64,000 nucleotides of DNA, from NCBI RefSeq assembly GCF_008086175.1, contig NZ_VSKM01000014.1, positions 1 through 64,000 on the forward strand, in the 5' to 3' direction. A program made the translations under genes and the position numbers. Below are positions 8,536 to 17,491 of the stretch, piece after piece (position 1 is the stretch's first letter; each line of letters opens with the position of its first letter). This DNA is from Bizionia saleffrena (GTDB lineage: Bacteria > Bacteroidota > Bacteroidia > Flavobacteriales > Flavobacteriaceae). The notes below the pieces were generated by a model. The model ran no database searches. It saw only the letters and a list, made by a program, of their open reading frames with translations, and was not told the DNA's origin.

Positions 8536-9582
8536 TTATTCCTTAAAGGTCTTCCATCCTTGAGCTTGAAGTTGTATTTTAGTTTCTCCACGAGTTACTA
8601 AATGCGCCCCAGCACTTTCTTCGGTGATATAACCAATAACTGTTAAATTAGGATTGGCTTTAATTTTTGGATAATCTTCCTGAGAGATGGTCATTAACAA
8701 CTCATAATCTTCACCGCCATTTAAAGCAATAGTTGTGCTGTCGATATCAAATTCTTCACAGGTAGAAATAACTTGTGGATCTAAAGGTATTTTATCTTCA
8801 TATAAATCGCAACCTACTTTGCTTGCTTTACAAAGATGTAGAATTTCTGAGGATAAACCATCGCTAACATCAATCATAGAGGTGGGTTTAACGTCTAAAT
8901 CTTTTAATAAATCAATAATATCTTTTCGTGCTTCCGGTTTTAATTGACGCTCCATAATATAAGTGTAAGCATCTAAATCGGGTTGGTTATTTGGGTCCAC
9001 TTTAAACACTTCTTTCTCGCGTTCTAAAACTTGTAGTCCCATATAAGCGCCACCAAGATCGCCAGAAAGCACTAATAAATCGTTTGGTTTTGCGCCACTG
9101 CGGTAAACTTCTTGACCTTTTTCGACTTCACCAATAGCCGTTACAGAAATCATTAATCCAGAATTAGATGATGTTGTATCGCCGCCTACGACATCGATAT
9201 TGTAAATCTTTGATGCGGTTTCAATTCCAGCATATAGCTCTTCTAAAGCTTCCAATGGAAAACGATTAGAAACGGCAATCGATACCGTAATTTGTGTTGC
9301 TTTTGCATTCATAGCATACACATCAGATAAATTTACAACAACGGCTTTATATCCTAGATGCTTTAAAGGCGCATAGCTTAAATCAAAATGCACGCCTTCA
9401 ACTAATAGATCTGTAGTAACAACAATGTTTTTGTTTTCAGGATTAATAACTGCCGCATCGTCACCAATACTTTTAACGGTAGATTCGTGTTTAACGTCAA
9501 AATTCTTAGTTAAATGCTCGATTAAAGCGAATTCTCCGAGTTCACTTAAAGGTGTACGTTGTGGGTTTTTGTCTTCTATCAT
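8536..9582 (-). CDS. thiL: Thiamine-monophosphate kinase
   Basis: 348 residues of the PurM/ThiL fold. Diagnostic motifs are VTTDLLVEGVHFDLSY, NLSDVYAMNAKA, GGDTTSS, MIDVSDGLSSEILHL and NGGEDYELL, which bind ATP, magnesium and thiamine monophosphate. The enzyme makes thiamine diphosphate by ATP-dependent phosphorylation of TMP in the cytoplasm. Flavobacterial ThiL proteins have this length, with the short N-terminal extension seen here. It is transcribed alone; the ATG at 9582 lies only five bases after a good -7 box. Confidence 0.95.
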   Translation of the reverse strand: MIEDKNPQRTPLSELGEFALIEHLTKNFDVKHESTVKSIGDDAAVINPENKNIVVTTDLLVEGVHFDLSYAPLKHLGYKAVVVNLSDVYAMNAKATQITVSIAVSNRFPLEALEELYAGIETASKIYNIDVVGGDTTSSNSGLMISVTAIGEVEKGQEVYRSGAKPNDLLVLSGDLGGAYMGLQVLEREKEVFKVDPNNQPDLDAYTYIMERQLKPEARKDIIDLLKDLDVKPTSMIDVSDGLSSEILHLCKASKVGCDLYEDKIPLDPQVISTCEEFDIDSTTIALNGGEDYELLMTISQEDYPKIKANPNLTVIGYITEESAGAHLVTRGETKIQLQAQGWKTFKE

Positions 9583-9587
9583 AAACG

Positions 9588-9595
9588 CAAAAATA
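9588..9595 (-). promoter_or_regulatory. -7 box giving a very short or absent leader for thiL
   Basis: On the minus strand TATTTTTG (TAxxTTTG consensus) ends five bases before the thiL ATG. Transcription usually begins a few bases after this box, so the mRNA would start at or within a base or two of the start codon. I see no clear TTG element at the expected upstream distance. Confidence 0.4.
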
Positions 9596-9782
9596 ATAAG
9601 CCTATATTTAAGTAGCGCCTATTCTTGTTCTTTTTGTGAATTATTTAATGTATTAGTTATTAAACGGTTGTCGATTTTAACATAAATTCTAATTAAGTAA
9701 CCTTTTTAAAATATTAATTTCGCAATAGTCACGCCTAAAAACAGTTAAAAGAGTAGCTAATTGGCGTTAAAACAAATAAATA

Positions 9783-11183
9783 ATGAAATACGGGTATAGA
9801 TCTTTATGTTTTTTAATGCTTTGCGTAGCTTTTGTAACGCTCGAAAGCTGTTCGGACGAATCAACGGATGCTTTGGTAGAAACGACTGGTATTAACACTG
9901 GTAGTGATGCCGATAGCGATAATGATGGCATTGCCGATGCTGAAGATAATTGTCCTACAATCGCAAATCCAGATCAAACTGATGCCAATAATAATGGTGT
10001 GGGAGATGTTTGTGAGTCGTCTGCTGAATCGTTATTTCCTTGCGAGAATGGTTTTGCTGGCATTTATCCGTGTAACGATTACGATTTATTAGCGCATATA
10101 AGTACGGAAATACTAAGTGGAGAGAGTGATATTGATGGAAGTGATATTTGGGGCTGGACAGACGCTACAACAAATAAGGAATATGCTTTAGTGGGTCTCG
10201 AAAACAGTACTGCCTTTGTAGATATCTCTATTCCTACAGCACCCATTTTTTTAGGCCGATTAAATTCTAATTCAGGAACAAATTTTTGGAGAGATGTAAA
10301 AGTCTTTGATGATTTTGCGTTTATAGTAGCCGATGGTGTGGGAGATCATGGTATGCAAATCTTTGATTTATCCAGATTAAGAACGGTTACCAATCCCCCA
10401 GAAACATTTACGGCCGATGCTATTTATACCGGTGTAGGCAGTTGCCATAATATTGTTATTAACGACAGTGAGGGCGTAGCGTATTTAGTAGGGTGCAACT
10501 CTGCCAATGGTGGCGGCCCTATTTTTGTGGATGTTTCAAATCCATTAAATCCTACCTTTTTAGGCGAATATACTGCTTCAGGTTATACACACGATGCGCA
10601 AGTAATAACGTATAACGGGCCAGATACCGATTATTCTGGCAAAGAAATTTTAATTGCTAGTAATGGAACTAGTGGCAGCGGTACGAATAAAGTGGTGATT
10701 GTAGATGTCAGCGATAAGACCAATCCGGCATTAATTTCAGAGATAACGTATCCGCAAGCTGCTTACACCCACCAAGGTTGGTTTACCGACGATCAACGCT
10801 ATTTTATTTTAGGTGATGAGTTAGATGAACAAAATTTTGGAGTAAACACGTCGACCTTTATTTTCGATTTTGCAGATCTAGATAATCCTGTATTGTCTTC
10901 AAAGTATACCGCGCAGTTTGATGCTATCGATCATAACGGTTATGTTAAAGGCAACGAATTTTACCTCGCTAATTACCGTGCGGGATTGCGTGTTTTTGAT
11001 ATTACCAATATTTCTTCACCTACAAACCCGATGACCGAAGTAGGATATTTCGATACCTATCCCGATAACAATAACACGGGGTTTAACGGCGTCTGGAGCA
11101 TTTATCCATATTTTAATAGTCAGAATATTATTATAGGTGATATTGAAGGGGGCTTATTTATTGTGAGAAAAAGTAGTTTATAA
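9783..11183 (+). CDS. Choice-of-anchor B / LVIVD-repeat surface protein with thrombospondin type 3 segment
   Basis: 466 residues with a lipoprotein-type N-terminus (Cys about residue 23 in LESCSDES). Residues about 45-80 are an Asp/Asn-rich calcium-binding thrombospondin type 3 repeat (DSDNDGIADAEDNCPTIANP). The rest is a beta-propeller-like domain of LVIVD repeats (ALVGLENSTAFVDISIPTAP, FIVADGVGDHGMQIFDL) of the choice-of-anchor B family. It is exported and probably surface-exposed. It is the first gene of a tight operon: its TAA shares a base with the ATG of the next lipoprotein gene. The MbnP and MbnH genes follow. Confidence 0.8.
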   Translation: MKYGYRSLCFLMLCVAFVTLESCSDESTDALVETTGINTGSDADSDNDGIADAEDNCPTIANPDQTDANNNGVGDVCESSAESLFPCENGFAGIYPCNDYDLLAHISTEILSGESDIDGSDIWGWTDATTNKEYALVGLENSTAFVDISIPTAPIFLGRLNSNSGTNFWRDVKVFDDFAFIVADGVGDHGMQIFDLSRLRTVTNPPETFTADAIYTGVGSCHNIVINDSEGVAYLVGCNSANGGGPIFVDVSNPLNPTFLGEYTASGYTHDAQVITYNGPDTDYSGKEILIASNGTSGSGTNKVVIVDVSDKTNPALISEITYPQAAYTHQGWFTDDQRYFILGDELDEQNFGVNTSTFIFDFADLDNPVLSSKYTAQFDAIDHNGYVKGNEFYLANYRAGLRVFDITNISSPTNPMTEVGYFDTYPDNNNTGFNGVWSIYPYFNSQNIIIGDIEGGLFIVRKSSL

Positions 11184-12517
11184 TGTGTTTAAAAAAAATA
11201 GTGTTTTTATGTGTTGCGTTAGGGTTTATAATGAGCTGTTCTAAAGATAGCGACATCGTAAAGGGCGCACCCAATACCGTGTCTGAGATTTTTGCCGAAG
11301 TAACCACAATTGGAGGGTCTAAAAATGAAAGCGGCCAAAGTGTAATTTCTACCTCCGATGGCGGTTATGCTATTCTAGGATTTACCCAAAGTATGGATGG
11401 GGATGTAATAGGAAAGCAAAACGAAAGTTACGATTATTGGGTATTAAAATTCAACGCTAATAGTGAGTTACAATGGCAAAAAACGTTTGGTGGAAGTAAT
11501 GGAGATAAAGGCTTCGATATTATACAAACGCAAGACGGCGGTTATGCGCTTATAGGGTCGAGTTTTAGCAACGATCAAGATGTGTCTGTAAATAACGGGG
11601 CAGAAGATTTTTGGTTCGTAAAACTAGAGGCTTCTGGCGCTTTATCGTGGGAGCAATCTTATGGTTATTCGGGTGTGGATTCTGGGTTATCCGTGATAGA
11701 GACCACCGATGGCGGATATTTTATTACCGGCGTTTTAGATGTGTCAGCCTCTGGTGGCGAAGGGAATTCGAAAGGGATTCAGCATGCCGGAGGTGATTTC
11801 TGGGGATTAAAACTAAATGCCTCGGGAGTGGTGGAATGGCGCAAATATTATGGCGGATTTTTTACCGATACGCCTTACGGTGTGGTCCAAACGGATGATA
11901 ACGGTTTTATACTTGTTGGTTCTAGCGATAGTGCAGATACGGATATCTCAAATAATATAGGCGATTACGACTTTTGGGTGGTTAAAATTTCTGAAACTGG
12001 CGTTTTAGAATGGGAGAAATCTTACGGAGGTACAGAGATAGATGAAGCGCGAGCCATTGTGAAAACACCCGATGGTAATTATGTAATTGCTGGCGATACC
12101 CGAAGTTTTAATACCGATGTATCGAGCAATAATGGTCTGGCAGACCTCTGGCTTATTAAAATAACACCTAATGGAAACTTACTTTGGGAAAACACCCTTG
12201 GTGGTGGTAGTTTCGATGTCGCTCGCGATATTAAAAACACAGAGGACGGCGGATTTTTATTAGCAGGAAGCTCACGAAGTTCCGATGGAGATATTACACA
12301 AAATAATGGGCAAAATGACGCGTTAGTCGTAAAAGTAAATAGTCAAGGGCAATTACAATGGCATAAAACTGTGGGTGGTAATAATATCGATTTTGCCTAT
12401 GGTGTTGCCGAGTTAAATAATAAGACTATTATTGTTGTTGGTGAATCGTCAAGCAGCGATCAAGATATTAATGAAAACAAAGGGTTTACCGATCTTTTGC
12501 ATTTTAAAATAGATTAA
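11183..12517 (+). CDS. Lipoprotein with seven DGGY-type beta-propeller repeats
   Basis: 444 residues; lipobox GFIMSC (Cys about 19). I count seven repeats of about 55 residues, each with a DGGY-like turn (TSDGGYAILGF, TQDGGYALIGS, TTDGGYFITGV, TDDNGFILVGS, TPDGNYVIAGD, TEDGGFLLAGS, and a degenerate last one). Between them are strands of the form LxWxKxxGG. Seven units suggest a seven-bladed propeller. Overlap of stop and start (TAATG at 11181) couples it to the previous gene, and MbnP begins four bases after its stop. It is probably an extracytoplasmic binding scaffold; ligand unknown. Confidence 0.75.
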   Translation: MCLKKIVFLCVALGFIMSCSKDSDIVKGAPNTVSEIFAEVTTIGGSKNESGQSVISTSDGGYAILGFTQSMDGDVIGKQNESYDYWVLKFNANSELQWQKTFGGSNGDKGFDIIQTQDGGYALIGSSFSNDQDVSVNNGAEDFWFVKLEASGALSWEQSYGYSGVDSGLSVIETTDGGYFITGVLDVSASGGEGNSKGIQHAGGDFWGLKLNASGVVEWRKYYGGFFTDTPYGVVQTDDNGFILVGSSDSADTDISNNIGDYDFWVVKISETGVLEWEKSYGGTEIDEARAIVKTPDGNYVIAGDTRSFNTDVSSNNGLADLWLIKITPNGNLLWENTLGGGSFDVARDIKNTEDGGFLLAGSSRSSDGDITQNNGQNDALVVKVNSQGQLQWHKTVGGNNIDFAYGVAELNNKTIIVVGESSSSDQDINENKGFTDLLHFKID

Positions 12518-12521
12518 AAAA

Positions 12522-13295
12522 ATGAAAAACAGTTATACTTTATTGTTATTGGTTTTCGTCGTCTTTTCTTCTTGCGGAGATGATTTAGATGATAATTTAA
12601 AAGCTTCAGCAGCAACGCAATTTAAGTTCACTCATCAGTGGAACGCGCTTACTGTGAGTAGTGCCGATTTCAATACGTTACAATTCATAAATGCCAATGG
12701 CGAGGAGTTAAGTGTTGAGCGGTTACGTTATTTAATTTCAGAAGTCACATTTACAAGAGGGAATGGAGAGGATATCGTAATCGACGGTCATCATTTAATA
12801 GATGTTACTGAAGATTCAGGGTTAACCTACACGCCCGAATTAGAAATTCCGACAGGGTTTTATACAAACGTTTCCTTTACGTTTGGTTTAAATAATGAAG
12901 CTAATATGCAGAATTATATTGATTTAAATTCGGTATCTTTTAACGTGCCCGAGATGCTAGGTGGAGGTTACCATTATATGCAAATGGATGGAAAGTTTGT
13001 AAATTCGGCGGCGGAAGAAATGGGGTATAATTACCACGCTATAAGGGCGGTAGATAATGTTGGGTCCAACCCAACGTTTCCACAAGACACTTTTTTTACC
13101 GTCAATTTAGGGGCGGTAAACATTGCAAGTGAGACTATTGTTGAAGTTAAAATGAATATTGCAGAATGGTTTAGAAACCCGAATGTATGGGATTTAAACG
13201 TATTAAATTCGGTATTAATGCCTAATTCTGAAGCGCAAATACTAATGAGTGAAAACGGACAATCTGTATTTTCTCTAGGAACTGTAACACCCTAA
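12522..13295 (+). CDS. MbnP-family copper-binding lipoprotein
   Basis: 257 residues; lipobox VFSSCGDD (Cys18). The motifs NANGEELSVERLRYLISEV, FTFGLNNEANM and GGGYHYMQMDGKF are characteristic of the MbnP family. In methanotrophs the partner MbnH, a diheme enzyme, oxidises a Trp of MbnP to kynurenine and the product binds copper. Candidate tryptophans here are W40, W216 and W223; which one would be modified cannot be told by eye. The gene is followed six bases later by a diheme peroxidase gene of the MbnH type, the arrangement expected for a working pair. It should be periplasmic or surface-anchored. Confidence 0.85.
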   Translation: MKNSYTLLLLVFVVFSSCGDDLDDNLKASAATQFKFTHQWNALTVSSADFNTLQFINANGEELSVERLRYLISEVTFTRGNGEDIVIDGHHLIDVTEDSGLTYTPELEIPTGFYTNVSFTFGLNNEANMQNYIDLNSVSFNVPEMLGGGYHYMQMDGKFVNSAAEEMGYNYHAIRAVDNVGSNPTFPQDTFFTVNLGAVNIASETIVEVKMNIAEWFRNPNVWDLNVLNSVLMPNSEAQILMSENGQSVFSLGTVTP

Positions 13296-13301
13296 ATAAA
13301 A

Positions 13302-14366
13302 ATGAAACGTTTAAGTGTACTTGTGTTGTTAGTTTGTTTAGCGTGGTCTTGTTCTAAAGATGATGCAGCGGCGTATGAGGCTGTTTCAACACCATTGCCC
13401 TTAAAAATACCACCTGTATTTAAGGAAAACTTACTCAGCCCGATTATTCCAAATAGCAATCCGCAAACTATAGAAGGCGTTGCTTTGGGCAAAAAATTGT
13501 TTTTCGACCGCATTTTATCGGGAGACGAAACACAATCGTGTGCGACGTGCCATTCGCCGCAACACGCGTTTTCAGACAGCACACCAACAAGTGCAGGAAT
13601 AGATGGTGATTTTGGTACGCGTAATGTAATGCCGTTATTTAATTTGGCTTGGAATTACGGCGAACGTTTCAATTGGGACGGTAGCGAACTCAGTATCGAG
13701 CGTCAGGCGTTAACTCCCGTTCAAAATCCTATAGAAATGCATAGCAATTGGGACGACGTCGTTTCGAAATTAAGTAATCATTCGGAATATCCTACTTTGT
13801 TCGAAAACGCGTTTGGTGCTTTTCCTATTACAAAAACGCTAACTACAAAAGCATTAGCACAATTTGAACGCACATTGATTTCAGGAAATTCAAAATTCGA
13901 CAAATATCTTTTAGGTGACGCTACTTTAACGCCGCAAGAACAAAATGGGCTTCACGTTTTTATGGACGAAGCCCGAGGCGATTGTTTTCACTGCCACGGG
14001 AGTCCTAACAATCCATTATGGACTGATAATATGTTTCATAACAATGGATTAGATTCTAGTTTTGCCGATTTAGGTTTGGGGGCGACTACTGGAAATCCTA
14101 GTGATAATGGTAAATTTAAATCGCCTTCCATTCGCAATTTGGCCTACACAGCTCCCTATATGCACGATGGTCGTTTTGAAACTATCGATGAGGTTATAAA
14201 TCATTACAGTCAAGGACTTCAAAATTCTTCATCTATAGATCCCTTAATGAAAAAAATAAATCAAGGTGGCGTGCAATTAATACCTCAAGATAAAACCGAC
14301 TTAAAAGCCTTTCTTCTCTCGCTTTCAGACCCTTCTTTTCTTAATAATCCGGAGTTTATTAACTAA
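13302..14366 (+). CDS. MbnH-like diheme cytochrome c peroxidase-family lipoprotein
   Basis: 354 residues; lipobox LAWSCSKD (Cys17). There are two c-type heme sites, CATCH (C80, C83, H84) and CFHCH (C228, C231, H232), and the family motifs GKKLFFDRILSGD, QNPIEM and PYMHDGRFET. This is the bacterial cytochrome c peroxidase/MauG superfamily. Position directly behind an MbnP gene makes an MbnH role, Trp-to-kynurenine conversion in MbnP, more likely than peroxide detoxification. It is the last gene of the four-gene operon; no clear hairpin terminator follows before the suf promoter. Confidence 0.85.
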   Translation: MKRLSVLVLLVCLAWSCSKDDAAAYEAVSTPLPLKIPPVFKENLLSPIIPNSNPQTIEGVALGKKLFFDRILSGDETQSCATCHSPQHAFSDSTPTSAGIDGDFGTRNVMPLFNLAWNYGERFNWDGSELSIERQALTPVQNPIEMHSNWDDVVSKLSNHSEYPTLFENAFGAFPITKTLTTKALAQFERTLISGNSKFDKYLLGDATLTPQEQNGLHVFMDEARGDCFHCHGSPNNPLWTDNMFHNNGLDSSFADLGLGATTGNPSDNGKFKSPSIRNLAYTAPYMHDGRFETIDEVINHYSQGLQNSSSIDPLMKKINQGGVQLIPQDKTDLKAFLLSLSDPSFLNNPEFIN

Positions 14367-14412
14367 TAAGTTTTGCCTATTTGCCCATAGGCTAATATAA
14401 TGTTACTAAGTA

Positions 14413-14442
14413 TTGTAACGCGGGACATATATCGTATATTTG
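14413..14442 (+). promoter_or_regulatory. Promoter of the suf operon
   Basis: TTG at 14413-14415, a 19-base spacer, then TATATTTG at 14435-14442. This fits the Bacteroidota consensus (TTTG, 17-23 bases, TAxxTTTG). Transcription would start near 14448, leaving a leader of roughly 25 bases before sufA. I see no obvious palindromic operator for an Fe-S-sensing regulator. Confidence 0.6.
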
Positions 14443-14473
14443 TAGCCTATTTAGATTAATTCTAATACAAATT

Positions 14474-14803
14474 ATGATAAAGGTTTCTGAAACAGCTAAG
14501 AAAAAAGTCGTGCAACTAATGTCGGAAGAAGGTTTTGACTACACAAAACATTACATACGTGTGGGTGTTAAAAGTGGTGGTTGCTCTGGTTTATCATACG
14601 ATTTAAAGTTTGATAAAGAGCAAATTGAAGAGGATAAAGTATTTGAAGATAACGGCGTAAAGATTATCGTCGACAAAAAAAGTTTTCTATACTTAATCGG
14701 GACTACACTGGAGTATTCTGGAGGTTTAAATGGAGCAGGCTTCGTTTTTAATAATCCGAATGCGAACCGAACGTGTGGTTGCGGAGAATCATTTTCATTA
14801 TAA
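14474..14803 (+). CDS. sufA: SufA/HesB-type iron-sulfur carrier
   Basis: 109 residues, the usual length of A-type carriers. It has the three conserved cysteines, one in GGCSGLSYDL (about residue 37) and two in the C-terminal TCGCGESF, which together hold an Fe-S cluster or iron. It passes clusters from the SufBCD scaffold to target apoproteins in the cytoplasm. It is the first gene of the suf operon; sufB starts 24 bases after its stop. Confidence 0.93.
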   Translation: MIKVSETAKKKVVQLMSEEGFDYTKHYIRVGVKSGGCSGLSYDLKFDKEQIEEDKVFEDNGVKIIVDKKSFLYLIGTTLEYSGGLNGAGFVFNNPNANRTCGCGESFSL

Positions 14804-14827
14804 CATTTAAAAAAGAAAGATTGAATT

Positions 14828-16276
14828 ATGTCGAAGTATACTGAAGACGATTTAAGAGAAGAATTAAAAACCAAGGAATATGAATATGGTTTTTATACAG
14901 ATATAAAATCTGAGACGTTTCCTGTTGGCTTAAATGAAGACGTTGTACGCGCTATTTCTATGAAGAAAGAAGAGCCACAATGGATGACTGATTGGAGACT
15001 GGAGGCTTTTAGGGTTTGGCAAGAGATGGAAGAACCAGAATGGGCTAACGTGCATTACGAAAAGCCAGATTTTCAAAACATTTCGTATTATTCAGCGCCA
15101 AATAGTAAGCCTAAATACGATAGTTTAGATGAGGTAGATCCTGAGTTGTTAGCTACTTTTGCTAAGTTAGGAATCTCTCTAGACGAGCAGAAAAAATTAT
15201 CTGGTGTTGCTATGGATGTGGTGGTAGACTCAGTGTCTGTTGCTACAACATTCAAGAAAACTCTAGGAGAAAAAGGTATTATATTTTGCCCGATTTCTGA
15301 AGCAATTAGAGAGTATCCAGAACTAGTAAAAAAATACTTAGGAACAATCGTTCCGCAAAAAGACAACTTCTATGCGGCGTTAAACGCTGCAGTATTTAGT
15401 GATGGCTCTTTTTGCTATATACCAAAAGGGGTGAAATGCCCAATGGAATTATCTACGTATTTTAGAATTAACCAAGCCGGAACAGGCCAGTTTGAAAGAA
15501 CTTTAGTGATTGCCGACGAAGGAAGTTATGTGAGTTACTTAGAAGGTTGTACGGCGCCAAGTAGAGATGAAAATCAATTACACGCTGCGGTTGTAGAGCT
15601 TATTGCTTTAGACGATGCTGAAATAAAATACAGTACGGTACAAAACTGGTACCCAGGAAATGCCGAAGGTAAAGGGGGTGTTTTTAACTTTGTGACCAAA
15701 AGAGGATTATGCGAGAAAAACGCAAAAATTTCTTGGACACAAGTAGAAACAGGAAGTGCCGTGACTTGGAAATATCCAAGCTGTATTCTTAAAGGGGATA
15801 ACTCGATAGGAGAATTTTACTCGATAGCAGTAACAAACAATTACCAACAAGCCGATACCGGAACAAAAATGATTCACTTAGGTAATAATACTAAGTCGAC
15901 TATTATTTCTAAAGGAATCTCGGCAGGTAAATCTCATAACTCCTATCGTGGTTTAGTGCAAGTGAGCCCAAGAGCACAAAATGCCCGTAACTTTTCACAA
16001 TGTGACAGTTTATTAATGGGTAATGATTGTGGAGCACACACTTTTCCGTATATAGAAGTTAAAAATAAAACGGCGCAAGTAGAGCACGAGGCAACAACTA
16101 GTAAAATTGGTGAAGACCAGCTGTTTTATTGTAACCAAAGGGGTATCGATACAGAAAAAGCCATTGCATTAATTGTTAATGGGTTTAGTAAAGAGGTGCT
16201 AAATAATTTACCAATGGAATTTGCTGTAGAAGCGCAAAAACTATTAGAAATTAGTTTAGAAGGATCTGTAGGATAA
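14828..16276 (+). CDS. sufB: Fe-S cluster assembly scaffold SufB
   Basis: 482 residues, standard length. It shows the family pattern: [65 protein letters not shown] and [16 protein letters not shown]. It forms the SufBC2D complex that assembles clusters from sulfur supplied by SufS/SufE, with a beta-helix core and a conserved late cysteine. It is followed by a small lipoprotein gene rather than directly by sufC. Confidence 0.97.
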   Translation: MSKYTEDDLREELKTKEYEYGFYTDIKSETFPVGLNEDVVRAISMKKEEPQWMTDWRLEAFRVWQEMEEPEWANVHYEKPDFQNISYYSAPNSKPKYDSLDEVDPELLATFAKLGISLDEQKKLSGVAMDVVVDSVSVATTFKKTLGEKGIIFCPISEAIREYPELVKKYLGTIVPQKDNFYAALNAAVFSDGSFCYIPKGVKCPMELSTYFRINQAGTGQFERTLVIADEGSYVSYLEGCTAPSRDENQLHAAVVELIALDDAEIKYSTVQNWYPGNAEGKGGVFNFVTKRGLCEKNAKISWTQVETGSAVTWKYPSCILKGDNSIGEFYSIAVTNNYQQADTGTKMIHLGNNTKSTIISKGISAGKSHNSYRGLVQVSPRAQNARNFSQCDSLLMGNDCGAHTFPYIEVKNKTAQVEHEATTSKIGEDQLFYCNQRGIDTEKAIALIVNGFSKEVLNNLPMEFAVEAQKLLEISLEGSVG

Positions 16277-16313
16277 TAACGGGCAAAACAAGTAGTGCTT
16301 AAATAGAAATACA

Positions 16314-16676
16314 ATGAAAAAAATACTTCTTTTATTTATAGGTCTTGCTTTACTAAGCTGTAAAGAAACGACATTGTTTGAAGGCGAGTATATATATTAT
16401 GCAGATGCAGCCGTGTTACAAGTAGGAAATAATGCTATTTACGGGGTTATTTTAAACGAAAAAACAAAAGAGTTAAACGCGCAAGCTAAAAGCTTTAAAG
16501 AGGCACCTACCGATGGCGTTTTAGTGCAAGTAAGAGGATACATTGTACCAAAGCCGGAGGGTGAAGAAGGCTGGCCAAATAGCATAGAAATTAAAGAAAT
16601 AATTAGCGTTAAGAAGCAAAATTCAGATCTTAACAAAGCAGTAATTTTAGAACAAAAAGGATATGTTGAAGATTAA
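16314..16676 (+). CDS. Small lipoprotein encoded between sufB and sufC
   Basis: 120 residues with a lipoprotein signal, MKKILLLFIGLALLSC (Cys16). The mature part has an OB-fold-like beta pattern (GVILNEKTKELNAQAKSFK, VLVQVRGYIVPKPEGEEGWP). I recognise no catalytic residues. Its stop lies inside sufC: the two genes overlap by 14 bases, so translation of SufC may be coupled to it. An exported lipoprotein inside a cytoplasmic Fe-S assembly operon is unexpected; whether it serves that pathway or only shares the transcript cannot be told from sequence. Confidence 0.75.
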   Translation: MKKILLLFIGLALLSCKETTLFEGEYIYYADAAVLQVGNNAIYGVILNEKTKELNAQAKSFKEAPTDGVLVQVRGYIVPKPEGEEGWPNSIEIKEIISVKKQNSDLNKAVILEQKGYVED

Positions 16677-17415
16677 AGACTTACACGCAAGTGTTGAAGG
16701 TAAACCTATATTAAATGGTATTAACTTAGAAGTTAAGACTGGAGAAGTACATGCTATTATGGGACCAAACGGTTCTGGTAAAAGTACATTAGCTTCAGTG
16801 ATAGCTGGTAAAGAGGAATACGAGGTAACTAAAGGTGAGATTATTTTAGAAAACGAAGATATCGAAGAGCTTTCAGCAGAAGAAAGAGCGCATAATGGTA
16901 TTTTCTTATCTTTTCAATATCCAATAGAAATACCGGGTGTTTCTGTAACAAACTTTATAAAAACAGCCATCAACGAAACACGTAAAGCTAAAGGCTTAGG
17001 CGATATGCCAGCAAAAGATATGCTTAAAATGATTCGTGAAAAATCTGAGCTTTTAGAAATTGATAGAAAATTCTTATCACGTTCTTTAAATGAAGGGTTT
17101 TCTGGAGGTGAGAAAAAACGTAACGAAGTGTTCCAAATGGCAATGTTAGAGCCAAAATTAGCCATCTTGGATGAGACGGATTCTGGTTTAGATATCGATG
17201 CGCTTCGTATTGTAGCAAATGGAGTGAATAAATTAAAATCTAAAGATAATGCCGTAATAGTAATTACGCACTACCAAAGATTGTTAGAGTATATCGTTCC
17301 CGATGTTGTACATGTATTATATGAAGGTAGAATCGTGAAATCTGGAGGAAAAGAGCTAGCGCATGAGCTAGAAGAAAAAGGTTACGATTGGATTAAAGAA
17401 GAAGTAAACGCGTAA
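16663..17415 (+). CDS. sufC: Fe-S cluster assembly ATPase SufC
   Basis: 250 residues of an ABC-type ATPase: Walker A GPNGSGKST (about residues 35-43), signature LNEGFSGGEKKRNE, Walker B LAILDETDSGLD, H-loop ITHYQR. SufC drives conformational change in the SufB-SufD scaffold in the cytoplasm. The ATG at 16663 lies within the end of the upstream lipoprotein gene. Confidence 0.97.
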   Translation: MLKIKDLHASVEGKPILNGINLEVKTGEVHAIMGPNGSGKSTLASVIAGKEEYEVTKGEIILENEDIEELSAEERAHNGIFLSFQYPIEIPGVSVTNFIKTAINETRKAKGLGDMPAKDMLKMIREKSELLEIDRKFLSRSLNEGFSGGEKKRNEVFQMAMLEPKLAILDETDSGLDIDALRIVANGVNKLKSKDNAVIVITHYQRLLEYIVPDVVHVLYEGRIVKSGGKELAHELEEKGYDWIKEEVNA

Positions 17416-17491
17416 AACTTAGTGCGTAGTTATAGAGTAATGCGTCCTTAAAACGACTGCAAACTGAACAACGACTAAAGACATAACAACA

